DNA of 64,000 bases from Candidatus Nitrosopumilus sp. (GCA_028343855.1 JAOLZN010000004.1:1-64000), one strand, 5' to 3'; positions 36,388-47,079 are shown, counted from the stretch's first letter. Numbers and translations: made by a program. The notes: a model not told the origin generated them from the sequence alone.

Positions 36388-38284
36388 GGCTAAGAACCTC
36401 CCTTTTTTCAGCCTTATTTTCTACAATTTTCTTTAAAGAATCATAGAGTTCAGTACTTGTTATTCCTCTTCCAGTATATTTCAAAATATGGTAATCAATA
36501 TCTCGAGTAATATTTTGTTTGAAAATCTTACCTAATTGTCCTGAATGATTTGCTTCAATGTCAATCAATACTTTAGCATTCTTGAGTAGAGATTTAACAT
36601 ATTCGGTAGGGAAAGGGTGTAATAATTTTATTTGAACAAATCCAATATCAATTCCTTCTTTTTTTAGCATGGATTGTGCATCAAGAATTGGACCCTTTGT
36701 GGAACCCCAAGAAATTATTGTGTAATCATGAATTTCAAACGGCACAGCTTGATCAGACACAGGAATTGTTTCTAATGCTAAATCTAATCTAGACATTCTC
36801 TTATCCATCATCTTTATGCGAACTTGTGGATCTTCAGTAATGTGACCATATTCATCAGACTCATCACCAGTGTTCCAAAATACACCATTATCCATTCCAA
36901 GTTTAGAACGAGGTGAAATTCCATCATCAGTTAAAGCAAATCGTTTGTACTCACCTTCAATTTTATCCAATAATTTTCCACGATCAATTGAAATTTTCTT
37001 TGGATTAAATTTTTTACAAGTTACAACAGAACTTGACAAAAATTTATCCATCATGTGAATTACAGGGATTTGATATTTGTCAGCATAATTAAAACAATTC
37101 CCAGTATCATAGAAACTCTCTTCAATATCACCTGAAGCATAAACTATTTTTGGAAAATCACCACACCCTGCAAATACGGTAAAAAGTAAATCATCTTGAC
37201 CATGACGGGTTGGTAAACCTGTTGAAGGTCCACTTCTCTGATACAGAGTAATTACTACGGCAACCTCATTAATTCCAGCCCATCCAAGTGCCTCAGTCAT
37301 TAATGCAAATCCAGGACCAGACGTAGATGTTGATGAGCGAGTTCCAGTAAGGGCAGCACCAATCATCATACCTATTGCAGAAATTTCATCTTCAGTTTGA
37401 ACAACAATAGTAGAACCAGGTCTATCATTTTCAATTTCTAAAATTTCATTTGATTCTAAATAGACACTTTCGTCAGATGCAGGAGTAATCGGGTAATAAG
37501 ATTGAAACCTACAACCTGAAACCATTTTACCAAGGGAACAACCAAAATGACCTTGAACAAGAATTGTATCAAGTTGTTTTTCAACTCCAGTTAAAGTATG
37601 ATCAAAATTTTCAAAATTTGTTGATGAATATTTATATGAAAAAGTTGCAGCCTGTTTGTTTATTTCTGCAATTTTTGGTTTTTTAGAAAAGATATCATCA
37701 ATGGAATCAACTAATGAATTAGATGGCATTTTTATTAATCCTAAAGATAATGAAACACCAAGTACATTGTACATTCTAACTAAACCACGTAATCTAGGAT
37801 TGTCAACTTCTTCAGAAAGGGTTTCCAGTAAACTTTTGAAAGAAACAGGGTAAAGTTTCACTCCTTTTTCTTTTGCTACTTCCAAAACTCCTGCAATAGT
37901 AAATGGCTTATTTTTTGATTCAAGTAAATTATGTAATCTCTCTTTGAATGGTCCATCCAAAGTTCTAACTCTATCAGTATCTGTATTTTCTAATTCAGAA
38001 TCATAAATGATTCCACCATTAGAAGAAATTTCATCAAAATGACGAAAAATTGTTTCAGCATCAAATGAAACCATCAAATCTACATCATTGACATTAGAAT
38101 GAATTTTTTCATCGGAAACTCTAACTGTAAAGTAACTATGTTCTCCTTTGATATTTGAATAAAATTCTCTTTTACCAAATATTTGATAACCCATTTGAGC
38201 ACAAACTTTGGAAAAAATGTTAGCTCCAGATTCCACCCCACTTCCTTGAGGTCCACCTATTAACCAAGTAAAATCAGTACTCAT
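36377..38284 (-). CDS. 2-oxoacid:ferredoxin oxidoreductase subunit alpha (gamma-alpha fusion)
   Basis: [49 protein letters not shown]. Confidence 0.94.
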   Translation of the reverse strand: MSTDFTWLIGGPQGSGVESGANIFSKVCAQMGYQIFGKREFYSNIKGEHSYFTVRVSDEKIHSNVNDVDLMVSFDAETIFRHFDEISSNGGIIYDSELENTDTDRVRTLDGPFKERLHNLLESKNKPFTIAGVLEVAKEKGVKLYPVSFKSLLETLSEEVDNPRLRGLVRMYNVLGVSLSLGLIKMPSNSLVDSIDDIFSKKPKIAEINKQAATFSYKYSSTNFENFDHTLTGVEKQLDTILVQGHFGCSLGKMVSGCRFQSYYPITPASDESVYLESNEILEIENDRPGSTIVVQTEDEISAIGMMIGAALTGTRSSTSTSGPGFALMTEALGWAGINEVAVVITLYQRSGPSTGLPTRHGQDDLLFTVFAGCGDFPKIVYASGDIEESFYDTGNCFNYADKYQIPVIHMMDKFLSSSVVTCKKFNPKKISIDRGKLLDKIEGEYKRFALTDDGISPRSKLGMDNGVFWNTGDESDEYGHITEDPQVRIKMMDKRMSRLDLALETIPVSDQAVPFEIHDYTIISWGSTKGPILDAQSMLKKEGIDIGFVQIKLLHPFPTEYVKSLLKNAKVLIDIEANHSGQLGKIFKQNITRDIDYHILKYTGRGITSTELYDSLKKIVENKAEKREVLSHGA

Positions 38285-38337
38285 AAGAATTTACAGCCTT
38301 TTTTCAAATAATAACCACATGGTAAACAACTATTCAA

Positions 38338-38484
38338 TTATCCACCTGTCGCTGCATCAAATAATGCACATTCACATTTATCACGTTCACCACAATAAGG
38401 ACACACACATACACATTTTTCAATAGAATTACCACAATCTATACAAATAGCAAATTCTTCTTCTTCTTCAATTTTAGAAGACAT
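38338..38484 (-). CDS. Small (48 aa) cysteine-rich zinc-ribbon-like protein
   Basis: MSSKIEEEEEFAICIDCGNSIEKCVCVCPYCGERDKCECALFDAATGG*; below the ORF-track size cutoff. Confidence 0.75.
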   Translation of the reverse strand: MSSKIEEEEEFAICIDCGNSIEKCVCVCPYCGERDKCECALFDAATGG

Positions 38485-38536
38485 AATCAAGATAGAAGGA
38501 AATCGTATAAATGGTTTGAGATAAATCTGAAGACTA

Positions 38537-39505
38537 ATGAAGGAAAAAATATTTCTTACAAGAACAATACATGATTTTGCATTAAAAGAGTTAAAAAAGA
38601 AATTTCTAGTTGAGATCCATAAAGGAAAGATACCAATACCTCAAAGTACATTAAAATCCAAAATAAAAAAAATAAATGGATTAATTTGTTTTCCATATGA
38701 TAAAATAAATAAAGAAATAATCCAATCAGCAGAAAATCTCAAAGTAATTAGTACATACAGTGTAGGATATGATCATATCGATACACAATTTGCAAAAGAA
38801 AAGAAAATCAGAGTTGGATACACTCCAGAAGTTTTAACAGATGCTACAGCAGATATGGCATTTGGGTTATTGATTGATTTGTTAAGAAGAATTTCAGAAG
38901 GCGACAGGCTAATTAGAAAAGGAAACTGGAAGCAAATCTATGGTGCATATGATTATGTGGGATTAGATCTTCAGGGTAAAACCTTAGGCATAGTTGGTTT
39001 AGGTAGAATTGGAAAAACACTTGCACAAAGAGCAAAAGCATTCAATATGAAAACAATATACCACAACAGAAAACAAATTAGTAAAACAGAGGAGAAAAAA
39101 TTAGGAGTAAAATATACAACATTTGATAAATTAATTTCTCAAAGTGACATCATTTCAATACATGTTCCACATACAGAAGAAACTAATCAAATGTTTAATA
39201 TGAAAAATTTTAAAAAAATGAAAAATACAGCATTTTTAATTAATACATCACGAGGTAAAGTTGTAAATGAAAAAGATCTTGTGACAGCATTAAAACAAAA
39301 AATAATTGCAGGTGCAGGATTAGACGTATTTCAAATAGAACCAATGAATAAAAATCACCCATTAACAAAATTAGAAAATATAGTTTTAGCACCACACATA
39401 GGAAGTTCTACAAAAGAGACTAGAAATAAAATGGCAGAAATTACTATAAAAAATTTAATTTTGGGAATTAAAGGTAAAAAACCAATTTATTCAATAGGAT
39501 ATTGA
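38537..39505 (+). CDS. D-isomer-specific 2-hydroxyacid dehydrogenase
   Basis: GKTLGIVGLGRIGKTLAQRA; INTSRGKVVNEKDLV; APHIGSST. Confidence 0.92.
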   Translation: MKEKIFLTRTIHDFALKELKKKFLVEIHKGKIPIPQSTLKSKIKKINGLICFPYDKINKEIIQSAENLKVISTYSVGYDHIDTQFAKEKKIRVGYTPEVLTDATADMAFGLLIDLLRRISEGDRLIRKGNWKQIYGAYDYVGLDLQGKTLGIVGLGRIGKTLAQRAKAFNMKTIYHNRKQISKTEEKKLGVKYTTFDKLISQSDIISIHVPHTEETNQMFNMKNFKKMKNTAFLINTSRGKVVNEKDLVTALKQKIIAGAGLDVFQIEPMNKNHPLTKLENIVLAPHIGSSTKETRNKMAEITIKNLILGIKGKKPIYSIGY

Positions 39506-39574
39506 TTATTACGCGTAAGTAACATACAATCAAAATGTTGAGTTTTTATATTGAAATTATCAAATAGGGTTAAG

Positions 39575-39664
39575 TTGAAAAAATTCAAACACACTAACGA
39601 AGAATTAGAATTAGCAAAAATACAGACTGAAAAAGAGAAAAAGAAAAAAGAATCTGAAGATTGA
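39575..39664 (+). CDS. Putative tiny (29 aa) charged ORF, TTG start
   Basis: MKKFKHTNEELELAKIQTEKEKKKKESED*; followed by a hairpin plus T-tract. Confidence 0.35.
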   Translation: MKKFKHTNEELELAKIQTEKEKKKKESED

Positions 39665-39674
39665 TACTTTTTTG

Positions 39675-39703
39675 CTTGTCTTTTTCAGACAAGATTTTTT
39701 TTT
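39675..39703 (+). terminator. Hairpin CTTGTCT-TTTTC-AGACAAG followed by T-tract
   Basis: 7-bp perfect stem then A + 9 T. Confidence 0.55.
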
Positions 39704-40079
39704 AAAATTTAATTTTTGAAGAATATTTATCATGTAATGAATCATAGAGAACTTTTCGTTCAGAAATTAAATTTTTTGATTCATCATACATCTTTGTAAA
39801 AAATGCAGCCACAATGCGTTCATCATGCGCATCAAAAAATCTTATACTAAAACTAATTTTTTCAGGTCGTTGTTCTTGAATAAATTCAGCAGATTTTATC
39901 ATCTCAGAATTAATGTGCATGTGTGCAGGTCCATCATTGTCTCCAATTGTAATCCATTTTTCTTTTTGACGTATAGTAAGAGAATTACTGCGAATTTCGC
40001 AAGTCGCTGCAATATTTTTTGTAATTAGTAAAACATCATCTACTTTAATTATATCAGATAAAAGTTCAAAAAGCAACAA
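39702..40079 (-). CDS. Hypothetical protein
   Basis: ORF. Confidence 0.7.
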   Translation of the reverse strand: MLLFELLSDIIKVDDVLLITKNIAATCEIRSNSLTIRQKEKWITIGDNDGPAHMHINSEMIKSAEFIQEQRPEKISFSIRFFDAHDERIVAAFFTKMYDESKNLISERKVLYDSLHDKYSSKIKF

Positions 40080-40121
40080 TTATTTCAAGTAAAGTAAATT
40101 ATTATAATTTTTTCATTGTGA

Positions 40122-40397
40122 TTAGAGTTTATTCATGTCAATTTGAACAAGATCATCAACATCACCATGAACACAGTCAGTTCCTACAGATTTTACAGGT
40201 GTGAAACTAATTTTTCCATTATGAATTTTTCCTTCACTTTGGAGTATTCCAAGCTTTCCAGTTACAACAGATTTGTGTTTCTGACAAGTTAAGCCAAACA
40301 TGTATTCATCGGTTCCATCAACAATTGACACAATAAATTCAGGAGGGTTTACACATTGTTTTCCCTCTTCCATAACTGAACATTTATCGGGCATCAT
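40122..40397 (-). CDS. Hypothetical protein with possible metal-binding Cys/His
   Basis: CSVMEEGKQCVNPPEFIV...FGLTCQKHKS. Confidence 0.7.
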   Translation of the reverse strand: MMPDKCSVMEEGKQCVNPPEFIVSIVDGTDEYMFGLTCQKHKSVVTGKLGILQSEGKIHNGKISFTPVKSVGTDCVHGDVDDLVQIDMNKL

Positions 40398-40479
40398 AAT
40401 AAAATTGAATATTATATCAGATATTAATCTTAAGCGTGATAGATTTAATTTAATATCAACTAATGCAATGTAAAGTTAA

Positions 40480-41790
40480 TTGAAAGATAATTTTGATTTG
40501 GTTATAGTTGGTGGAGGAATTTTAGGTACTTCACTTTCATATTTTTTATCATTTCTAAATAAATCTAAAAAAATTGCAGTGATTGAACAAGAAAATAATG
40601 TTGCACAGCATACTAGTGGTAGAAATACAGGAAAAGTTCATGCTCCGTATCTATACAACCCTGAAAAGAAAAAATTATTTGCAAATGCAGCATTTCATGG
40701 TTATGAAATGTGGAAAGAATATGCAAAATTACAAAATTTACCATTTAAAGAAGATGGGGTAATAGAAGTTGCATTAGATGAAAAGGGAATCAAAGTTCTT
40801 GAAAAATATCTAAAATGGGGAAAACAAAACGGATTAGAAGAAAAAGATATTGAATTAATAGATAAAAAAGAATTAAAGAAAATTGAACCAGAAATTAAAT
40901 GTGAATCAGCACTTCATGTACATAGGGATGGTTCAACAGATTATTCCATACTAACAAAATCAATTTTAAAAGATAGTGAAAAAAATGGAATTAATTTTCT
41001 TTTTAATAAAAAAATAACTCAAATAAAAAAAAATAATGATAAATGGGAAATTATAATTGATGAAAATCATAAAATTTTTGCAGATTTTTTAATTAATGCT
41101 GCAGGAGGTCAAGCAATTGATATTGCGCACAGTGTAGGAGTTGCAAAAAATCTTACAGATGTTCATTTTAGGGGAGAGTATTGGAAAACTCCAAAAAAAT
41201 ATCATAATTTAACTAAAACTAGTGTATATTCAGTTCCAGAATTCCCAGATTATCCATTCTTAGATCCTCACTGGATAGTTAGAGTGGATGGAAGTTGTGA
41301 AATTGGACCAAATGCAGTTCCTGTTTTTAGCCCATATGGATATGACACTACAGAAAATATCAAGGAGTTTATTCCAAAAATTCTTGAAATGTTAGGTTCT
41401 GGTGCAAGAAAAACAATTTTTGATAAACAGTTTCAAGAACTTGCTTTTAGTGAAATACAATCATCAATGTCAAAATCAGTAATGGTTGAAAGAGTAAAAA
41501 AATTTCTACCAAAAATTAATCCAAAAGAAATAACAGTGAAAGGAACTGCGGGGATAAGATCATCAGTGATTAATGAAAAAGGGAAATTTGTTCCAGATGT
41601 AATTTTACTTGAAGAAGATAAATCATTTCATATCTTAAATTATAATTCACCAGGGGCTACAGGCGCATTACCATTTTCAGCACACATTATCAATGAATTA
41701 CACAAAAGTGGTTTATTTGAAAATAATGAAACAGAAGTACAATGTGGACCTTGGAAATTTAATGAAATTATTGAAAAATTAGAAAAATAA
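40480..41790 (+). CDS. FAD-dependent oxidoreductase, L-2-hydroxyglutarate dehydrogenase/oxidase-like
   Basis: DLVIVGGGILGTSLSYFLS; AQHTSGRNTGKVHAPYLYNPEKKK. Confidence 0.85.
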   Translation: MKDNFDLVIVGGGILGTSLSYFLSFLNKSKKIAVIEQENNVAQHTSGRNTGKVHAPYLYNPEKKKLFANAAFHGYEMWKEYAKLQNLPFKEDGVIEVALDEKGIKVLEKYLKWGKQNGLEEKDIELIDKKELKKIEPEIKCESALHVHRDGSTDYSILTKSILKDSEKNGINFLFNKKITQIKKNNDKWEIIIDENHKIFADFLINAAGGQAIDIAHSVGVAKNLTDVHFRGEYWKTPKKYHNLTKTSVYSVPEFPDYPFLDPHWIVRVDGSCEIGPNAVPVFSPYGYDTTENIKEFIPKILEMLGSGARKTIFDKQFQELAFSEIQSSMSKSVMVERVKKFLPKINPKEITVKGTAGIRSSVINEKGKFVPDVILLEEDKSFHILNYNSPGATGALPFSAHIINELHKSGLFENNETEVQCGPWKFNEIIEKLEK

Positions 41791-41792
41791 AA

Positions 41793-41894
41793 TGGCGCCG
41801 AGAGAGAGATTTGAACTCTCGTTCCCTTGCGAGAACGCGCTTTATGGTTAAACAATTTCCAGGCGCGCGCCCTACCAGGCTAGGCGACCTCGGC
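41793..41894 (-). tRNA. tRNA-Ser (anticodon GGA) with ~15-nt anticodon-loop intron; CCA encoded
   Basis: Minus: GCCGAGG...CTCGGC acceptor; GAGAG-TTCAAAT-CTCTC T arm; CGCGC-[22 nt loop CTGGAAATTGTTTAACCATAAA]-GCGCG; long variable arm GTTCTCGCAAGGGAAC. Confidence 0.88.
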
Positions 41895-41961
41895 AGAAGT
41901 CTTGCGACAATTCTATTTCATAAAATGTGATTATAAATTATGTTATTATCTACAATTTAGA

Positions 41962-42468
41962 TTACTTCCAAATTGTGACAGTAGTAGATTTTTCTATATT
42001 ATTTCCTTTGTCATCTAGTGCTTTTACAGATATTTTGTAAACACCTTCCAATATAACATCACCATCATTTTTCTTTTGATCCCAAGAAAAAATAACTTCA
42101 TCTCCAGGATCAAGTGTGGAAATTACTTGGGCAGAGATTGGAGAATACATCAATATTCCAGATAATCCAGTTATTTTCAAACCATATGATGAATCAGAAA
42201 AAGTTAATTCGTTAGTTCCAGAATTTATAATTCTAATTTCTATTGATTCATCTTGTTTAAAATCAAATTTTTCAGTAACAATTGAAATAGAAGAACCTTC
42301 AACAAAAACCAATTGAGTAGTAGTTTTAAAATCAATCAGATAAACACCAAATGCAAATCCAGCTATAATTCCAACACCAATAAAAATAACGAGACTTTTC
42401 GCTAACAATTCTTTGAAAATAAATTTAGGATGTTTTAATCCTTTGGAGGAGTAGGTTTTGTTCTCCAT
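41962..42468 (-). CDS. Membrane-anchored hypothetical protein (Ig-like extracellular domain suspected)
   Basis: N-terminal TM; beta-rich remainder. Confidence 0.65.
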   Translation of the reverse strand: MENKTYSSKGLKHPKFIFKELLAKSLVIFIGVGIIAGFAFGVYLIDFKTTTQLVFVEGSSISIVTEKFDFKQDESIEIRIINSGTNELTFSDSSYGLKITGLSGILMYSPISAQVISTLDPGDEVIFSWDQKKNDGDVILEGVYKISVKALDDKGNNIEKSTTVTIWK

Positions 42469-43436
42469 TTTTTTGGGTAAGTGTTTGGAGCCATAATAAT
42501 TCTCTTTGTAACAAATGCATATCCCTTTGTTGCATCACGAATTTCTTCCTCATCCATTGTAGATTCTGCCAATGCAACAGCTTCACCTTTTTGCGTATAA
42601 ATTCCAACAATATCTCCAGATTTCAAGTGTGAAGAAATCTTCAAAACACCAGGAATTGCAAGTTGAGCTCCATGACACATAGCATCAACAGCAGAGTCAC
42701 GTATGACTACAGATTTTAATTCACTTAATGCAAATTCAACAGGTTTTATCATTTCCATTAATTTACTATCATCTTTCTTTTCTTCCCAAATAGCAAAAGC
42801 ATCAGCCAATTCATGTAAAGTTACTAAGCCATCTTTTTCATGAAATTGATCTACTCTACTTCTTCTAAGTTCAACCATTGTTGCACCAGGACCTAAAACT
42901 TCACCCATATCATAATATAATTTTCTAATGTATGTTCCAGCTTCACATAGAATTCTAGTTAACAACAATCTTTCTTTTTGTTCAATTAGTTCTAATTCGT
43001 AAATTGTTCTAGTTCGAGTTTGTCTAACAACAGCAGAACGTTGAGGGGGTTTCTGAAAAATTTCACCGGTAAACATTTCAATTATCTCAGAAAGTTTTTC
43101 TTTAGATGGTAATGAATGCACTCTACCTAATGCATGATATTCTTTGGGACCATAAAGTAAAACTCCCAAAGCTTTAGTTGCTTCACCCAAACCCAATGGT
43201 AAAACTCCAGAAACTTGAGGATCCAATGTCCCACTATGACCAATTTTGTCAAGTTTCAAAATACGTTTTGTCCAGGCTACAGTTTCATGACTAGTAGGAC
43301 CAGGAGGTTTATCCAAAAGAATAATTCCATTATTCAATAATTGTTCAATTGTTCGCTTATCGTAATAGGTACCATAAGCATCATCAGTAATATCCTGATC
43401 AATTTCAATTAAATTTTCTAGTTGTTTTAGGGTCAT
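42435..43436 (-). CDS. cbf5: tRNA/rRNA pseudouridine synthase Cbf5/TruB family
   Basis: LLDKPPGPTSHETVAWTKRIL; GHSGTLDPQVSGVLPLGLGEATKAL. Confidence 0.93.
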   Translation of the reverse strand: MTLKQLENLIEIDQDITDDAYGTYYDKRTIEQLLNNGIILLDKPPGPTSHETVAWTKRILKLDKIGHSGTLDPQVSGVLPLGLGEATKALGVLLYGPKEYHALGRVHSLPSKEKLSEIIEMFTGEIFQKPPQRSAVVRQTRTRTIYELELIEQKERLLLTRILCEAGTYIRKLYYDMGEVLGPGATMVELRRSRVDQFHEKDGLVTLHELADAFAIWEEKKDDSKLMEMIKPVEFALSELKSVVIRDSAVDAMCHGAQLAIPGVLKISSHLKSGDIVGIYTQKGEAVALAESTMDEEEIRDATKGYAFVTKRIIMAPNTYPKKWRTKPTPPKD

Positions 43437-43993
43437 AGTAGTTTTCTCACAGTTTCTGTTGTAACATCAATTACTTGATTTGCTGTTAAATTATCAGTAT
43501 TAATAATTACATCAAATACAGCTTTATCATCACCAAAGCTAAAACCATAAAGTTTTTTGTATAATGCTTTATTTTTATCAAAACGAGTCTTTGTTATTTC
43601 ATAAGCATTTTCAGAGCTCATGTTATCTCTAGATTGCATTCTTTCTGTGCTACTTGCATGAGATCCCTCTAACCATATTTTTACACCATCTTGAATTAAC
43701 CATGGTAATGTATAACTAGTAATTACCATACCACCTTGATTAAACAAGTCAGTTAATTTTTTATCTAAATTTTTATCAAATTCAGAATTTTCTTCACGTT
43801 GATTTAAAAATTTCATTCCTTCTTCAGTGTCCCACCAATCATCACCATCAGAATCAAATCCTTGCTCTTTAGCCATCTCTTTTAGAACATCTCCACCACT
43901 AAGATATTTTAAATTAAATTCTTTAGCTAATCCTTTAGCAACAGTAGTTTTTCCGACTGCAGGAGGGCCAGATATAACAATAGATTTTGTCAA
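43433..43993 (-). CDS. cmk: Cytidylate kinase (archaeal)
   Basis: IVISGPPAVGKTTVAKGLAKEFNLKYLSGGDVLKEMA. Confidence 0.9.
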   Translation of the reverse strand: MTKSIVISGPPAVGKTTVAKGLAKEFNLKYLSGGDVLKEMAKEQGFDSDGDDWWDTEEGMKFLNQREENSEFDKNLDKKLTDLFNQGGMVITSYTLPWLIQDGVKIWLEGSHASSTERMQSRDNMSSENAYEITKTRFDKNKALYKKLYGFSFGDDKAVFDVIINTDNLTANQVIDVTTETVRKLL

Positions 43994-44619
43994 CCTAGAT
44001 CCATTGAGGTTTTAGTAATTCTCATAATAATTCCACTAAATGCAATTGAAGAAAGAAAATACCAAGCCCAAAGCATTAGATGATTTTCTTTACCAAAACA
44101 AATGTGTGTGGTGTCTAAAGCTTGTTCAGCAGTACAAGTTAGTTGGAACATATCTCCAGGAATCACATTTAGTGGTATTGGAGAAATAGCTACTGTATAA
44201 GAAAATAGGACAGGTAATACAAGATAAAATATCAGGATTAAAGGTACAAAAGTAATCATCATCGGTCTCATATTCATTTGCATCATCTCCATAGACATTT
44301 TGTTCATGTACGAAGATTTCTTATTTAATTCAGCAGATCTTGCAGTGTCTTTAGAACGCATTGCAGACATTCTTTCTTTTTGCCAAGCCTTAGTTTCTTT
44401 CATAATTCTTTTTAGTTTTGTTTGATCAACCATTTTTCTTCTAACTGCAGAATTGAAAATATTAAGTAATATACCAAATCCAGATACAGCAAACATAGTA
44501 ATAATTAGACCCTTAATCATTGGATCGTCACTACCAAGTGCCATTCTTTCACCACCTAGAAAATCAGGTAGTTGGAGAAATGCCGAATCAATAAAGAGTA
44601 GAATAAAGTTGAAATCCAT
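43990..44619 (-). CDS. DUF106/EMC3-like membrane protein (Oxa1/YidC superfamily)
   Basis: TM-coiled coil-TM layout; KRIMKETKAWQKERMSAMRS; SecY-adjacent. Confidence 0.82.
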   Translation of the reverse strand: MDFNFILLFIDSAFLQLPDFLGGERMALGSDDPMIKGLIITMFAVSGFGILLNIFNSAVRRKMVDQTKLKRIMKETKAWQKERMSAMRSKDTARSAELNKKSSYMNKMSMEMMQMNMRPMMITFVPLILIFYLVLPVLFSYTVAISPIPLNVIPGDMFQLTCTAEQALDTTHICFGKENHLMLWAWYFLSSIAFSGIIMRITKTSMDLG

Positions 44620-44622
44620 TTT

Positions 44623-45201
44623 TTACAGTCCTATTGCCTTGATTATCTTATCAGCTGCTTCATCAATCTTTCCCTCACCATTAAGAACTAGTCTTACTGG
44701 GGAGCCTGTAATTACAGCACATGCAGAAATCATACCTGATTGAACATCTAGCTCCTTCTTAATGTTAGCTAGTGTTATTTTATCTCTATTTCGAGTATCA
44801 TCTTTCATACGTCTATTGTAAATTTCTTCAGGTTTTGCAGATACAGAAACAAAATTGTCAGGTTTAATAATTTTTAAAACATGTTCAGGCAAGCCAGGAT
44901 AATATCCTTCAGGGGAATTAATGAATGCATGAGTATCAATAATTACAACTTCCTCATCATGTTCACTAATTTGTTCAGCAGCAATTTTTTGAAGACGTTG
45001 TTGTTCAGATACAGATAATTTTCTTAATTCATCTCTATCTTGTAATCCGTTTTGTTTAGCAACATCAAACATTAAACTTCCATAATTAATTACAACGACA
45101 TTTTTCTTGTGATTTTTCAAGATTTCAACCATAGTTGTTAGCAATGTAGTTTTCCCAACACCAGGGATTCCAACTAAAATAATTTTTTTATTTTCTACCA
45201 A
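44623..45201 (-). CDS. adkA: Archaeal-type adenylate kinase (TTG start likely)
   Basis: KIILVGIPGVGKTTLL; SecY-Adk-EMC3-Cmk-Cbf5 synteny; ORF extends to 45228 inside secY. Confidence 0.88.
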   Translation of the reverse strand: MVENKKIILVGIPGVGKTTLLTTMVEILKNHKKNVVVINYGSLMFDVAKQNGLQDRDELRKLSVSEQQRLQKIAAEQISEHDEEVVIIDTHAFINSPEGYYPGLPEHVLKIIKPDNFVSVSAKPEEIYNRRMKDDTRNRDKITLANIKKELDVQSGMISACAVITGSPVRLVLNGEGKIDEAADKIIKAIGL

Positions 45202-46621
45202 GTATGGCACCCAACCGTGGCATAACAACTTCTACTTGTTCTCTTACTAATTGCGTGTAATAATTAATGAGAATATCTACCATAAGTAAGATTCCGATTC
45301 CAGATCCAAATACACCAAGTACATCAGATACTCCTGCTAAGAGACCTAGAATCATAGAGCCAATAATTGTAACAGATGGAATGTATTTGTTCAATAATGC
45401 TTCAACTGGTTTGTTTGATCTTCTAAATCCAGGAATTTGCACATCAGCATCAAGTAAGTTTTGAGCTGCACTCTTTGGAGATAAACCACCTAGTTCAACC
45501 CATAATCTACCAAAGACAACTACAATTCCAATCATAAATAACACATATCCAACTGCACGCATTGGATCTAAAGCTGCAACATCTAGACCACGTGGTGGTG
45601 TGATGTAGTAAATAATTCCACCAACAGGAGTAGATGGACTAGTAGGGTCAAATTGAGCTATAAAGTTTACAAAGAAATTATTGTTACGTGGATTAAACTG
45701 AGACCAAATCATTTGGAATACAAATACAGCATTTGCAGTTAATGCAGATGCTAAAATTACTGGAATGTTAGAAACATACATCAATTTGATAGGATAAACA
45801 GCCTGGAATCCTCGATATTTTGTTGAAACAATTGGGATTTCAATTTTCATACCTTGTGTAAATACAAGTATCAAAAGTATTCCAGCTGTAAGGAATAGTC
45901 CAAAAATACTAGGCAGTTGATTCGAACGGAAAAATACATTTCCAAGATCACCACTACCAGTTAACGATTCAATAAGATATGGAATAATACCAATCATACC
46001 ACCATCACCAGCAGGTAATGGACTAAACATACTCCAAAGAATTTGTTGAGCAACACCTGCCATAATGAATAAACTAATTCCACTACCAAGTCCCCAACCC
46101 TTTTGAATTAATTCATCTAAGAACATGATTATGATAGACGCTGCCATCAGCTGCCCTATTATCACATACAGGACATAAGGTTCAGATGCAGAACCACCAT
46201 AAACTGCTGCGGCATATACAATAGATTCAGCTACAATTACAACATACGTTACCATTTTAGTTGCAGTTTGAAAAATACCTCTTTCTTCTGGTTTTTTGAA
46301 ATCAAATTTCAAAATATCAGATCCCCTCAACAATTGCATTAAGAGTCCAGATGTAACAATAGGTCCAATTCCCAATTCAACTAAAGTACCTTGTTGGGAT
46401 GCAAAAATAACTCTAGCAAATGCTAGAAAATCAAATTCAGGAGCTGTTGCTCCAAATAATGGAGTTTGTCCCATAACCATGTAAATTAGTAATGCAACAC
46501 CACACCAAAGTAATCTAGTTGGTAATGGAATTTTCTTTTTAGGTTTTGGAACTTGTGGAAGATATGGTTCTGCTTTGAAAACCATTTTTCGAATAATAGA
46601 AGTTAGAGAACCTTCAGCCAT
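45188..46621 (-). CDS. secY: Preprotein translocase SecY
   Basis: Multi-TM; EIPIVSTKYRGFQAVYPIKLMYVSNIPVIL. Confidence 0.95.
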   Translation of the reverse strand: MAEGSLTSIIRKMVFKAEPYLPQVPKPKKKIPLPTRLLWCGVALLIYMVMGQTPLFGATAPEFDFLAFARVIFASQQGTLVELGIGPIVTSGLLMQLLRGSDILKFDFKKPEERGIFQTATKMVTYVVIVAESIVYAAAVYGGSASEPYVLYVIIGQLMAASIIIMFLDELIQKGWGLGSGISLFIMAGVAQQILWSMFSPLPAGDGGMIGIIPYLIESLTGSGDLGNVFFRSNQLPSIFGLFLTAGILLILVFTQGMKIEIPIVSTKYRGFQAVYPIKLMYVSNIPVILASALTANAVFVFQMIWSQFNPRNNNFFVNFIAQFDPTSPSTPVGGIIYYITPPRGLDVAALDPMRAVGYVLFMIGIVVVFGRLWVELGGLSPKSAAQNLLDADVQIPGFRRSNKPVEALLNKYIPSVTIIGSMILGLLAGVSDVLGVFGSGIGILLMVDILINYYTQLVREQVEVVMPRLGAILGRK

Positions 46622-46631
46622 TTTCAGTTAC

Positions 46632-47078
46632 CTATGCCTCAACATTTTTTTCTTCTGTAGTAGATTGAAAAATTTCACCACCAACTGCTTTTAATTTTTC
46701 TTCAGCTGATGCAGTAAAGTTTCCTACTTTTACAGAATAAGCATTAGTAATTTTACCCCCACCAAGGAGTTTTTCGTATCCTGCACTTTCAAGGTCTACG
46801 ACTTTTTTTCCACCTTCTTCTTTACCCAGTTTAGCGAATAAGTCATCTAGATCTCTTACACTAGCCCATTTTTTTGTAATATTTGGATGAGGTGGACTTG
46901 TTGATTCGTGACCATAATGATCAGGCTCATCTTTTAACAAACTACTGTAATGGTGTTTTTGGAAACCAGTAACTCCCAAACCGCCTTTATGACCACTTGC
47001 ACGATGTTGACCTACTTGTCCCCAACCCATATGTCTGCCGCCTCTTAGTCTACGAGTTTTTCTTAATCTAGTTGCCAT
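46632..47078 (-). CDS. rpl15: 50S ribosomal protein L15 (uL15)
   Basis: ATRLRKTRRLRGGRHMGWGQVGQHRASGHKGG. Confidence 0.95.
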   Translation of the reverse strand: MATRLRKTRRLRGGRHMGWGQVGQHRASGHKGGLGVTGFQKHHYSSLLKDEPDHYGHESTSPPHPNITKKWASVRDLDDLFAKLGKEEGGKKVVDLESAGYEKLLGGGKITNAYSVKVGNFTASAEEKLKAVGGEIFQSTTEEKNVEA

Positions 47079-47079
47079 G

